From Bacillota bacterium (lineage in GTDB: Bacteria > Bacillota > Clostridia > Oscillospirales > Butyricicoccaceae): a stretch of DNA of 7,105 nt. The stretch is taken from the NCBI GenBank assembly GCA_030705725.1, contig JAUZPW010000072.1, positions 1-7,105 on the forward strand. Reading direction: 5' to 3'. How positions within the stretch are numbered: position 1 is the first letter of the stretch; every line of letters begins with the position of its first letter. The notes under the pieces are model-generated. The model was not told the origin of the DNA. It was given only the letters and a program-made list of their open reading frames with translations, and made no database searches. The translations under genes were made by a program, and so were the position numbers. This document shows positions 1 through 5,167 of this stretch, piece by piece.

Positions 1-753
1 AACTCGACCGATTACCTGCTGCTTCGCTATCAGCCGCCGGTACGGCAGCAGGCCATCGTTACCACCTGCTTTACCGGAATGGGTACGGCTGAAAAACTTG
101 CCGACCTTCTCAGGGACACGCTTTCTTTATGGATGCCTGATATCAGGATTATCCCCTGCGATTATAACGGCCTGAAAGCGAACGGTTTGAACGAAAGCGT
201 AATTAAAGATTACTCCGTTATAATGATTTTCGGTACAATGGATCCGCAAATAGGTAAAATACCCTTCGTAAACGTGGGCGAAGCTATGATATCCGAGTGC
301 GGGGATAACAAGCTCTATCATGTCCTAAGCGGATTTATCCCGGAGCAGCATATGGAACAGGTCAATGACCAGCTCATTAAGAACTTTTCGCTTCAAAGGG
401 TGCTGGATTACCTTACGATATTAAACCCTGAGCGCGTGCTAACTAACGTCGAAGCCTTTATCGGCAGCCTGGAACGGTTTTTGCACACTAAATTCCCGAA
501 CCCCGTCAAGCTGTTGCTTTACGTGCATATAAGCTGTTTAATCGAAAGACTGATAACAAAAAAACCTGTTCCCGATTATAAAAACCGTCCCAACTTTGCA
601 AAGAAACAAAAAAAGTTCATAAAAGTAGTAAAAGACGGTTTTAGTGTCATTGAGAAAATGTATAGTGTCGAAATATCAACCGAGGAAATAGGTTATATTT
701 ACGACATAGTCACCGCAAAACCCGCCACATCCGTATTTGAACAGGAACTCTAG
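1..753 (+). CDS. LevR-type sigma-54-dependent PTS operon regulator, 3' part (EIIB-like domain + C-terminal PRD)
   Basis: The frame is open from the first base to the TAG at 751-753, giving the last 250 residues of a longer protein; the N-terminal AAA+ and first regulatory domains lie outside the window. Residues about 18-90 look like a GatB-type EIIB domain: a beta strand, then TTCFTGMGTAEKL with the phosphorylatable-type Cys at residue 23 (bases 67-69). Residues about 150-245 fit a PTS regulation domain (PRD); the sequence YVHISCLIERL places a conserved PRD histidine at residue 176 (bases 526-528). In the LevR family this order (EIIB-like, then last PRD) ends the protein, and phosphorylation by HPr and by the cognate EII tunes activity. 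The partner operon starts 190 bases downstream and has a -24/-12 promoter, which fits a sigma-54 activator. The ATG at 79 is internal, not the start. The family call is strong; the substrate it senses is not readable. Confidence 0.88.
   Translation, partial: NSTDYLLLRYQPPVRQQAIVTTCFTGMGTAEKLADLLRDTLSLWMPDIRIIPCDYNGLKANGLNESVIKDYSVIMIFGTMDPQIGKIPFVNVGEAMISECGDNKLYHVLSGFIPEQHMEQVNDQLIKNFSLQRVLDYLTILNPERVLTNVEAFIGSLERFLHTKFPNPVKLLLYVHISCLIERLITKKPVPDYKNRPNFAKKQKKFIKVVKDGFSVIEKMYSVEISTEEIGYIYDIVTAKPATSVFEQEL
642..706 (+). promoter_or_regulatory. Candidate upstream activating sequence (activator binding site) inside the regulator's 3' coding end
   Basis: TAGTGTC occurs at 642-648 and again at 663-669, exactly 21 bases apart (two helical turns). 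The second copy starts an inverted repeat, TGTCGAAATAT (666-676) against ATATTTACGACA (695-706), one base short of perfect. The centre of the inverted repeat lies about 137 bases upstream of the predicted +1, a usual enhancer distance for LevR/NtrC-type activators. Both TAGTGTC copies encode a Ser-Val pair, so coding constraint alone could explain the repeat. Speculative. Confidence 0.35.
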
Positions 754-764
754 TAAAAGTTCTT
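743..764 (+). promoter_or_regulatory. Dyad AGGAACT-N8-AGTTCTT across the regulator stop codon
   Basis: The seven-base arms 743-749 and 758-764 are inverted repeats with one mismatch. They flank the TAG stop codon, and the dyad is centred about 70 bases upstream of the predicted sigma-54 transcription start. It could be an operator or a second activator site, or a small RNA hairpin at the mRNA end. Nothing in the sequence decides between these. Confidence 0.3.
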
Positions 765-775
765 AATATTATGAC

Positions 776-809
776 AAAAAGCGTGCGACACAAAGTTGGC
801 ACGCTTTTT
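776..809 (+). terminator. Intrinsic terminator of the regulator gene
   Basis: GCGTGC (781-786) pairs with GCACGC (799-804) around a 12-base loop. It is flanked by five A (776-780) and five T (805-809), which extend the stem to 11 pairs and give a U-tract. It begins 23 bases after the regulator's stop codon. The symmetrical A/T flanks mean it could also act on the minus strand. Its 3' arm and T-tract are shared with the sigma-54 promoter at 796-812. Confidence 0.8.
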
Positions 810-812
810 GCT
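796..812 (+). promoter_or_regulatory. Sigma-54 (-24/-12) promoter of the PTS operon
   Basis: The sequence TTGGCACGCTTTTTGCT matches the established sigma-54 consensus (YTGGCACG-N4-TTGCW) at every defined position. The GG (798-799) and GC (810-811) are exactly 10 bases apart. By the usual geometry transcription would start near 823, leaving a leader of about 120 bases before the EIIA gene. The location fits: directly downstream of a LevR-type activator and upstream of a mannose-family PTS operon, with rpoN also nearby. No competing sigma-A promoter was seen in 810-942. Confidence 0.92.
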
Positions 813-925
813 TTATATAGTTTAGTAGAGAACAGGCTCACCGCGGCGTATAAAAGCTAAGCATAAATGTTCACGCTGTAAAATATACAATCAGAATAAA
901 CAGGAGCCGTTACGATTCGGAAAAC

Positions 926-945
926 AGAGGAGAGAGTTATCGTTG
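926..945 (+). promoter_or_regulatory. Ribosome binding site and TTG start of the EIIA gene
   Basis: The purine-rich AGAGGAGAG (926-934) sits eight bases before the TTG at 943-945. No ATG in this frame gives a full-length EIIA, because the next residues (RHFLIASHG) already form the conserved N-terminal strand and active-site His. TTG is therefore the most likely start. Confidence 0.75.
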
Positions 946-1362
946 AGACATTTTTTAATTGCATCGCATGGTCCGCTGTCTCAGGCAATATTGGATAGTG
1001 CAAGCCTTGTATCCGGCAGAAAGGGTGAGTTTGTTTCAATCGGCGTGGAAATGAACGACTCCAGAGAGACGGTGCGCGGCCGTGTAAATAAAGCCTTAAG
1101 CGGATGGCCGCCGGAAGACGAAATTTTAGCCCTCACCGATATAATCGGAGGAAATGTCACCAATATTCTTACCGATTATATAAAAAGCCGCAATCTGAAC
1201 ATCATTACGGGTGTAAATCTGGGCATGGTTCTGGAGGCTCTGTTTTCCGACAGGGACATTCCTATGGAAGAGCTCGTGGAAAGCATCGTTTCCATGGGAA
1301 GAGCGGGAATAAAGCATATCAATAGTTTACTCATAGAGAATAACGAGGAGGATGCGGTATGA
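943..1362 (+). CDS. PTS mannose-family EIIA component
   Basis: A 139-residue cytoplasmic phosphocarrier, the usual size of a stand-alone mannose-class EIIA. It accepts phosphate from HPr and passes it to EIIB. The N-terminus MRHFLIASHG places the predicted phosphorylated histidine at residue 9. LTDIIGGNVTN (residues 64-74) matches the conserved family motif around an active-site Asp (here D66), normally seen as TDLFGGSP-like. It starts with TTG behind AGAGGAGAG and is the first gene after the sigma-54 promoter. Its stop overlaps the EIIB start as ATGA (1359-1362), so the two are probably translationally coupled. The weak start codon on the first operon gene may limit its level relative to EIIB. 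The sugar specificity cannot be read from this subunit. Confidence 0.93.
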   Translation: MRHFLIASHGPLSQAILDSASLVSGRKGEFVSIGVEMNDSRETVRGRVNKALSGWPPEDEILALTDIIGGNVTNILTDYIKSRNLNIITGVNLGMVLEALFSDRDIPMEELVESIVSMGRAGIKHINSLLIENNEEDAV

Positions 1363-1838
1363 TCAAGGCATTTCATATGGATGACAGGCTTATACACGGA
1401 CAGGTGGCGATTTCGTGGACGCGCAGCCTCGGCATTAACCTGATACTCATCATTAACGACGAGATAGTAAACGATGAATTCAGAAAGATGTCGCTGAAGC
1501 TCGGCGTGCCGGACGGGGTCAAATATGGGTTCCGCACGGTGGAAAAAGGAATAGAGTTTCTTAACGGGTCAGATGGCAAAAAATATAACATTATGGCCCT
1601 TGTGAATAACACGGCGGACGCGCTCAGGGTCAGCACGGCGGTCCCTGAAATAACAAAGGTCACCGTAGGAGGGATACGCAAGAACGCGCCTCAGGTTTAC
1701 GAAAGTCTCTGTCTTGACGAGCGGGACATTGAGAATCTCAAGGAAATAATCTCCCTCGGTAAACCTGTAGGCATGCAGCCTACTCCCGGCAACAAGTTTG
1801 TCAGTTTGGATAAGTATTTGGAAATTCCAAATAAATAA
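1359..1838 (+). CDS. PTS mannose-family EIIB component
   Basis: A 159-residue cytoplasmic EIIB that takes phosphate from EIIA and transfers it to the sugar during uptake. Mannose-class EIIBs are phosphorylated on histidine rather than cysteine, and the diagnostic DDRLIHGQV motif is at residues 8-16 with the predicted phospho-His at position 13. Later segments (VGGIRKNAPQ, and a C-terminal LEIPNK) fit the fold of the family and length is normal. The ATG lies inside the EIIA stop (ATGA overlap), with a good site CGAGGAGG at 1344-1351. In this family EIIB can also phosphorylate the PRD of the LevR-type regulator and so signal substrate absence; whether it does so here is inference. Confidence 0.94.
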   Translation: MIKAFHMDDRLIHGQVAISWTRSLGINLILIINDEIVNDEFRKMSLKLGVPDGVKYGFRTVEKGIEFLNGSDGKKYNIMALVNNTADALRVSTAVPEITKVTVGGIRKNAPQVYESLCLDERDIENLKEIISLGKPVGMQPTPGNKFVSLDKYLEIPNK

Positions 1839-1845
1839 TTTTAAC

Positions 1846-1861
1846 AGGAGGATTGTATATG
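1846..1861 (+). promoter_or_regulatory. Ribosome binding site deciding the EIIC start (ATG 1859)
   Basis: A perfect AGGAGG lies at 1846-1851. The ATG at 1859 is seven bases away, the normal distance. The in-frame TTG at 1853 is only one base away and cannot be used well, so the protein starts MLVALIVAA. Confidence 0.85.
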
Positions 1862-2626
1862 TTGGTAGCACTTATCGTCGCAGCCATTGCCACACTGGGT
1901 ACCTTGGACTCCAGAATCATGGGCATGACCATGATTGACCGGCCTTTGGTAATGGGTACTTTGGTCGGCCTGGCACTGGGGGATCTGCATCAGGGCATCA
2001 TAATCGGCGCATCCATTGAGCTTCTGTCCATGGGCGTTGTAGGTATCGGCGCGCATTCGGCCCCGCCTGACGTAACCATCGGAACCGCGTTGTGCACGGC
2101 TTTCGCCATTACCTCTGGCAAGGGAATGGAAGTCGCGCTGGTGCTCGCTATCCCGATTTCTACTTTTGCGACAAGCATGCGCTATCTGATCGCCATTTCC
2201 TTAAACCATGCTTGGAACCAGGTTGCGCTCAAAAAAGCCGCCCAGGGCGACACAAAAGCCATGGAGCGCCTGCAGCGTCTCGGCGCGTTTAACTACGGCC
2301 TTTATGCGTTTGTGGTCGTTTTTACCGGCGTGATGTTGGGTTCGCCGTTGTTTGAATACCTTATTAAGGTCACCCCGGCGTTTATCATCGGCGGTATCAA
2401 AGCTGCGGCAGGCATACTGCCCGCTCTCGGCTTCGCTCTCCTGATGCGGCTCACACTTACCAAAGAGCTTTCTCCGTTCCTTTTTATCGGATTTATAATT
2501 GTGGCGTTTTCGGGCATGAGCAGCGTCGGAGTAGCTATTGTGGGGGCTATTCTAGCGGCTCTTGTGTGGACTATGGGAAGCGATTCAGTAAAGAAGGAGG
2601 GCACATTAAATGACAACGAGATCTGA
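1859..2626 (+). CDS. PTS mannose/fructose/sorbose-family EIIC (membrane permease)
   Basis: A 255-residue, very hydrophobic integral membrane protein forming, with EIID, the sugar channel. Family signatures are clear: DRPLVMGTLVGLALGD (residues 27-42), then QGIIIGASIELL (45-56) and GAHSAPPDVTIGTALCTAF (64-82), which match the conserved EIIC segments with the PP-V-IGT motif. Further hydrophobic stretches run at about 91-115, 146-162, 172-197 and 207-238. A charged segment at about 124-141 probably faces the cytoplasm. A string of polar residues closes the C-terminus, where the gene overlaps the EIID start by 17 bases (2610-2626). It follows EIIB by 20 bases, with a strong ribosome site. Confidence 0.94.
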   Translation: MLVALIVAAIATLGTLDSRIMGMTMIDRPLVMGTLVGLALGDLHQGIIIGASIELLSMGVVGIGAHSAPPDVTIGTALCTAFAITSGKGMEVALVLAIPISTFATSMRYLIAISLNHAWNQVALKKAAQGDTKAMERLQRLGAFNYGLYAFVVVFTGVMLGSPLFEYLIKVTPAFIIGGIKAAAGILPALGFALLMRLTLTKELSPFLFIGFIIVAFSGMSSVGVAIVGAILAALVWTMGSDSVKKEGTLNDNEI

Positions 2627-3449
2627 CAGCATCGCTATTAACCCGGCGGTTGAGAAAATAACAAAAAAGGATTTAATGAAGGTATTCTGGAGAGCGTTTA
2701 TGCTGCCCTGCTTTATGAGCATGGACAGAATGCAGGCGTCCGGTTTCGCATACGCCATGATCCCGATTATTAAAAAGCTCTATAAATCCAAGGATAAAGT
2801 CAGCGAATCATGCCTGCGTCATTTTGAGGTATTCAACACTACATACGCGGTCGCGCCGTTTATCATGGGCATTGCCACTGCTATGGAAGAACAGGCGGCG
2901 AAAGATGAGACCTTCGACGTTTCAATGATAAATACCGTTAAGGTAGCCCTGATGGGACCTCTTGCCGGAATCGGCGACACTTTTTTCTGGGGCACCTTCC
3001 GTATCATCGCAGCCGGAATCGGCACGTCCCTTGCGCTGCAGGGCAATGTATTAGGGCCTATACTTTTCCTGGTCCTTTACAACATTCCTCATTTTGCCGT
3101 ACGCTATTTCGGCCTGATGATCGGCTACAAAACCGGAACTCAGTCACTTGAGAAATTGATTTCCACGGGACTTATAACAAAAGCGAGCAAGGTTGCCTCC
3201 GTTATGGGTCTTACCGTTATCGGCGGAATGATAGCCTCCATGGTAAAGCTTGAAATCGCGGCTGTGTTCCAGTCCGGCCAGACAACGCTGAAGATCCAGG
3301 ATGTGCTCAATCAAGTCTGCCCCTGCCTTCTCCCTCTGGCCGCAACATTCTTTATTTATTACCTGTTGAAAAAGGGCGTAAAACCGGGTTATATAATGCT
3401 TGGTGTTCTTGCTTTCGGAATCGCCGGAAAATTCTTAAAGATTCTATAA
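2610..3449 (+). CDS. PTS mannose/fructose/sorbose-family EIID
   Basis: A 279-residue membrane-associated subunit that pairs with EIIC; EIID exists only in the mannose PTS class, so it fixes the transporter type. The N-terminal part (residues 18-100) carries the usual KKDL...FWRAFMLPCFMSMDRMQASGF and HFEVFNTTYAVAPFIMGIATAMEE. The central KVALMGPLAGIGDTFFWGT (111-129) is the family hallmark. Hydrophobic segments at about 130-170, 195-220, 236-252 and 260-275 follow. The site AAGGAGG (2594-2600) lies nine bases before the ATG, and the 17-base overlap with EIIC suggests coupled translation. The length is typical and no key segment appears lost. Confidence 0.95.
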   Translation: MTTRSDSIAINPAVEKITKKDLMKVFWRAFMLPCFMSMDRMQASGFAYAMIPIIKKLYKSKDKVSESCLRHFEVFNTTYAVAPFIMGIATAMEEQAAKDETFDVSMINTVKVALMGPLAGIGDTFFWGTFRIIAAGIGTSLALQGNVLGPILFLVLYNIPHFAVRYFGLMIGYKTGTQSLEKLISTGLITKASKVASVMGLTVIGGMIASMVKLEIAAVFQSGQTTLKIQDVLNQVCPCLLPLAATFFIYYLLKKGVKPGYIMLGVLAFGIAGKFLKIL

Positions 3450-3476
3450 TTTAATTAATTTCAGGAGGATATTTAC

Positions 3477-4550
3477 GTGAAGCCATCCATGCTGGACTAT
3501 GTCAACGAAACAAAATCAGCCATAATCGGCATTGTCGAGAACTCAGACGCATTATGCTCTGGGTTTGCGAAGCAGTTCGCCGCCAAAAAATACAAAAGAG
3601 TATTGCTGCCTTCATCGGGCACCTCTAATAATGCCTGTGTCACCGCAAAATATTTTATGGAAAAAATGCTGAAAGTTCCCGTAACCCCGGTGACCGCCTA
3701 TTCTTTCGCCCATTACGAAGAAATACTCGGCACGGACGATCTGGTTGTGGCCGTTACCCAGGAGGGCGAAAGCACAAATACTATCGACAGCATTAAAAAG
3801 GCGAATGAGCTTGGACTTGATAATTATGTTGTGACGGAAAACCTGGACAATACGTGCACAAAGCTCGCACAGCATAAAGTTACGATCGACTGCGGCCGCG
3901 AATATATGGGTCCTAAAACGAAAGGCTACACGGCAACTGTTTTAACCCTTTACATGATGTCGCTTGAAGCCGCCAGGGCGATCGGAAACATTTCTGAAAA
4001 AGAATACGCTGACTATAAAAAGCGCGTGGCCGCCGTAATCAATAACCTGGATGTCGTTATTAAAAATACGCTTACATGGTTCGACGACAATAAGGAAGAT
4101 CTCTCAAAGTGTGACCGCTGCTATGTGCTTTCATACGGCGCAAACGTTGGCACGGCTGTCGAGGGCGCTCTGAAAAGTCTGGAGACGGTTCGTGATATTT
4201 TCTTTGCTTTTGAGACGGAAGAATTCCTCCACGGTCCGCTGGCGTCACTCAAGCCGAACATCTATACCGTTTTTATCTCGCCGAAGAGCTACGGTTACGA
4301 ACGCGCAAACACCCTGTTTAAGATACTGAACAGCCAAACTGAGCATTCTTATTCGATCGGCGCGCAGCAGGGTGCCGAATCAAAGCATATCTTGGACGGC
4401 GGCTTTATTGACGACGATGACTTTTCAACGTTAGAGTACTGCGTTCCAATGCAGCTTTTTGCCTATCTGCTCTATACGGCAAAGGGCATCGACCTTGAGG
4501 TGCGCAACTACCCGCGGACAAAAGACGCTCTGCCCACAAAGGCAAACTGA
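3477..4550 (+). CDS. Double-SIS-domain sugar-phosphate isomerase/deglycase (GlmS C-half / FrlB-GfrE-GfrF-like)
   Basis: A 357-residue cytoplasmic enzyme with two SIS (sugar isomerase) domains and no glutaminase domain, so it is not GlmS itself. The first SIS domain shows SSGTSNNA (residues 46-53) and TQEGESTNT (94-102), the phosphosugar-binding loops. The second has EGALKSLE (229-236) and EEFLHGPLASL (248-258). Aligned by motif to GlmS these hold the counterparts of catalytic E481, K485, E488 and H504 (here E229, K233, E236, H252). The GlmS C-terminal lysine (K603) has no clear match: after RN the sequence reads YPRTKDALPT. Start is GTG, eight bases after AGGAGG (3463-3468). It follows EIID by 27 bases, so it should act on the phosphorylated PTS product. 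Operons of LevR-type regulator, mannose-class PTS and SIS deglycase are known for glucoselysine and related Amadori compounds. That substrate is inference; an amino-sugar phosphate is the alternative. Confidence 0.85.
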   Translation: MKPSMLDYVNETKSAIIGIVENSDALCSGFAKQFAAKKYKRVLLPSSGTSNNACVTAKYFMEKMLKVPVTPVTAYSFAHYEEILGTDDLVVAVTQEGESTNTIDSIKKANELGLDNYVVTENLDNTCTKLAQHKVTIDCGREYMGPKTKGYTATVLTLYMMSLEAARAIGNISEKEYADYKKRVAAVINNLDVVIKNTLTWFDDNKEDLSKCDRCYVLSYGANVGTAVEGALKSLETVRDIFFAFETEEFLHGPLASLKPNIYTVFISPKSYGYERANTLFKILNSQTEHSYSIGAQQGAESKHILDGGFIDDDDFSTLEYCVPMQLFAYLLYTAKGIDLEVRNYPRTKDALPTKAN

Positions 4551-4563
4551 CTGTCCGCTTTAG

Positions 4564-4590
4564 CGGCTCCCGATAAATTAACGGGTGCCG
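4564..4590 (+). repeat. Hairpin after the SIS gene
   Basis: CGGCTCCCG (4564-4572) pairs with CGGGTGCCG (4582-4590), nine positions with one T-T mismatch and a nine-base A/T loop. Three bases of its 5' arm are also used by a smaller alternative stem, CCGC (4555-4558) with GCGG (4563-4566), so the two cannot form together. It may act as a 3'-end stabiliser or part of a switch. Function unknown. Confidence 0.4.
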
Positions 4591-4601
4591 AACCTAGCGT
4601 A

Positions 4602-4644
4602 GGATTAAAGGAGACCGGCTTTCCGCGCCGGCCTTCTTTAATCC
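4602..4644 (+). terminator. Long hairpin between the SIS gene and HPr: probable (weak) terminator or mRNA processing/stability element
   Basis: Bases 4602-4619 pair with 4627-4644: eighteen positions with one A-C mismatch and one G-U, closing a seven-base loop, so it should be very stable. What follows is CGAAAAAATTTTG rather than a clean T-run, so termination may be incomplete. If so, HPr can be read from the upstream operon at a lower level. No convincing separate promoter for HPr was found in 4645-4717. Confidence 0.55.
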
Positions 4645-4681
4645 CGAAAAAATTTTGTCAAATAACTTAAGCTGATAGCAG

Positions 4682-4700
4682 GCGGCTTCCAGCCGCTTTT
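4682..4700 (+). terminator. Short GC-rich hairpin plus TTTT just before HPr
   Basis: GCGGCT (4682-4687) and AGCCGC (4691-4696) form a tight stem with a three-base loop followed by TTTT. It ends one base before the HPr ribosome site (AGAAAGG, 4701-4707). It could be a minor terminator or a translation-modulating structure; the T-run is short. Confidence 0.35.
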
Positions 4701-4717
4701 AGAAAGGCGTTATTTTT

Positions 4718-4990
4718 ATGTATTCAAAAACGGTCGTTATAAATAACCCGTCGGGGCTTCACGCAAGGCCGGCATCCGAATTTATAAACTGCGCAAAAAA
4801 ATTCAGTTCACGGATAACCATTTGTCAGCTCGGCCGTGAAAGCGAGCCTGTAAACGCCAAAAGCATCGTAGCCCTGCTCACCCTTTCGCTCACTCAGGAC
4901 AAAAAAGCCGTCATATCGGCAAAAGGCAGCGACGAGAAGGAAGCTGTGGAAACACTCATCGCTCTGATTGAAAGCGGATTCGGAGAATAA
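4718..4990 (+). CDS. HPr family phosphocarrier protein
   Basis: A 90-residue cytoplasmic phosphocarrier, the usual HPr size. It takes phosphate from enzyme I and passes it to EIIA proteins. NNPSGLHARPAS (residues 9-20) is the active-site signature, with the phospho-His at 15 and its conserved Arg at 17. NAKSIVALLTLSL (46-58) matches the second signature of Gram-positive HPr, with Ser49 at the site used by HPr kinase (Ser46 in Bacillus). It therefore looks competent both for transport and for CcpA-type catabolite control. The ATG has AAAGG 10 bases upstream. No enzyme I gene is adjacent, as in many Clostridia where HPr stands alone. It may be the general HPr (ptsH) or a copy dedicated to the upstream PTS; the window cannot tell, so no symbol is given. 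Confidence 0.92.
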   Translation: MYSKTVVINNPSGLHARPASEFINCAKKFSSRITICQLGRESEPVNAKSIVALLTLSLTQDKKAVISAKGSDEKEAVETLIALIESGFGE

Positions 4991-5057
4991 AATTTCCGGA
5001 GTATATAAATTTAACCTAAAAACAGCTGAGGTTTAATCCTTTTCACAGAATTTATGC

Positions 5058-5103
5058 AGAATCACCCGGGAAGCTGAGAATCCAATGCCGGGCGATTCTT
5101 TTT
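5058..5103 (+). terminator. Intrinsic terminator after HPr
   Basis: AGAATC (5058-5063) pairs with GATTCT (5094-5099) and CCCGG (5065-5069) with CCGGG (5088-5092), separated by a single A-C mismatch, with an 18-base loop and a T-run (5099-5103). A weaker small stem, AACCT (5013-5017) with AGGTT (5029-5033), precedes it. This separates the HPr unit from rpoN. Confidence 0.8.
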
Positions 5104-5112
5104 GTTATGTAA

Positions 5113-5141
5113 TTGAATATAAATATGCGTTTTGATATACT
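5113..5141 (+). promoter_or_regulatory. Sigma-A-type promoter of rpoN
   Basis: A -35 element TTGAAT (5113-5118) and a -10 element TATACT (5136-5141) are separated by 17 bases. A TG dinucleotide one base before the -10 (extended -10) strengthens it. It lies just after the HPr terminator. Transcription would start near 5148, leaving a leader of about 20 bases with the site AAAGGGG (5151-5157). Confidence 0.75.
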
Positions 5142-5167
5142 TAAATTGTAAAAGGGGCGGATGCGTG

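Noticed and set aside
79..81. ATG at 79 as the start of a separate 224-residue protein
   Set aside because: The frame is open upstream to base 1 and the residues before it (ending VTTCFTG) belong to the EIIB-like domain, so the gene is truncated by the window edge.
868..881. Possible cre (CcpA) site TGTTCACGCTGTAA in the operon leader
   Set aside because: It has the central CG and flanking TG but misses at least three consensus positions and is poorly palindromic, so it is not listed as a feature.
1373..1681. Open frames of about 60-104 codons on the minus strand across the PTS genes and rpoN (for example 1373-1681, 2302-2616, 5939-6244)
   Set aside because: They lie wholly inside well-supported + strand genes, have no recognisable domains or ribosome sites and are expected by chance.
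4147..4164. Second perfect -24-like element TTGGCACG inside the SIS gene
   Set aside because: The bases 10 positions after the GG are GA, with no TTGC-like -12 element, and it lies inside coding sequence.
3477..4550. Calling the SIS gene glmS
   Set aside because: The N-terminal glutaminase domain with its catalytic Cys is absent, the length is 357 rather than about 600 residues, and the operon context is catabolic.
4655..4681. Promoter for HPr from the -35-like TTGTCA at 4655-4660
   Set aside because: No acceptable -10 hexamer lies 16-18 bases downstream.
5132..5134. TTG at 5132 as the rpoN start
   Set aside because: It falls in the promoter (just before the -10 element), has no ribosome site, and adds residues not seen in the family; ATG 5168 has a good site.
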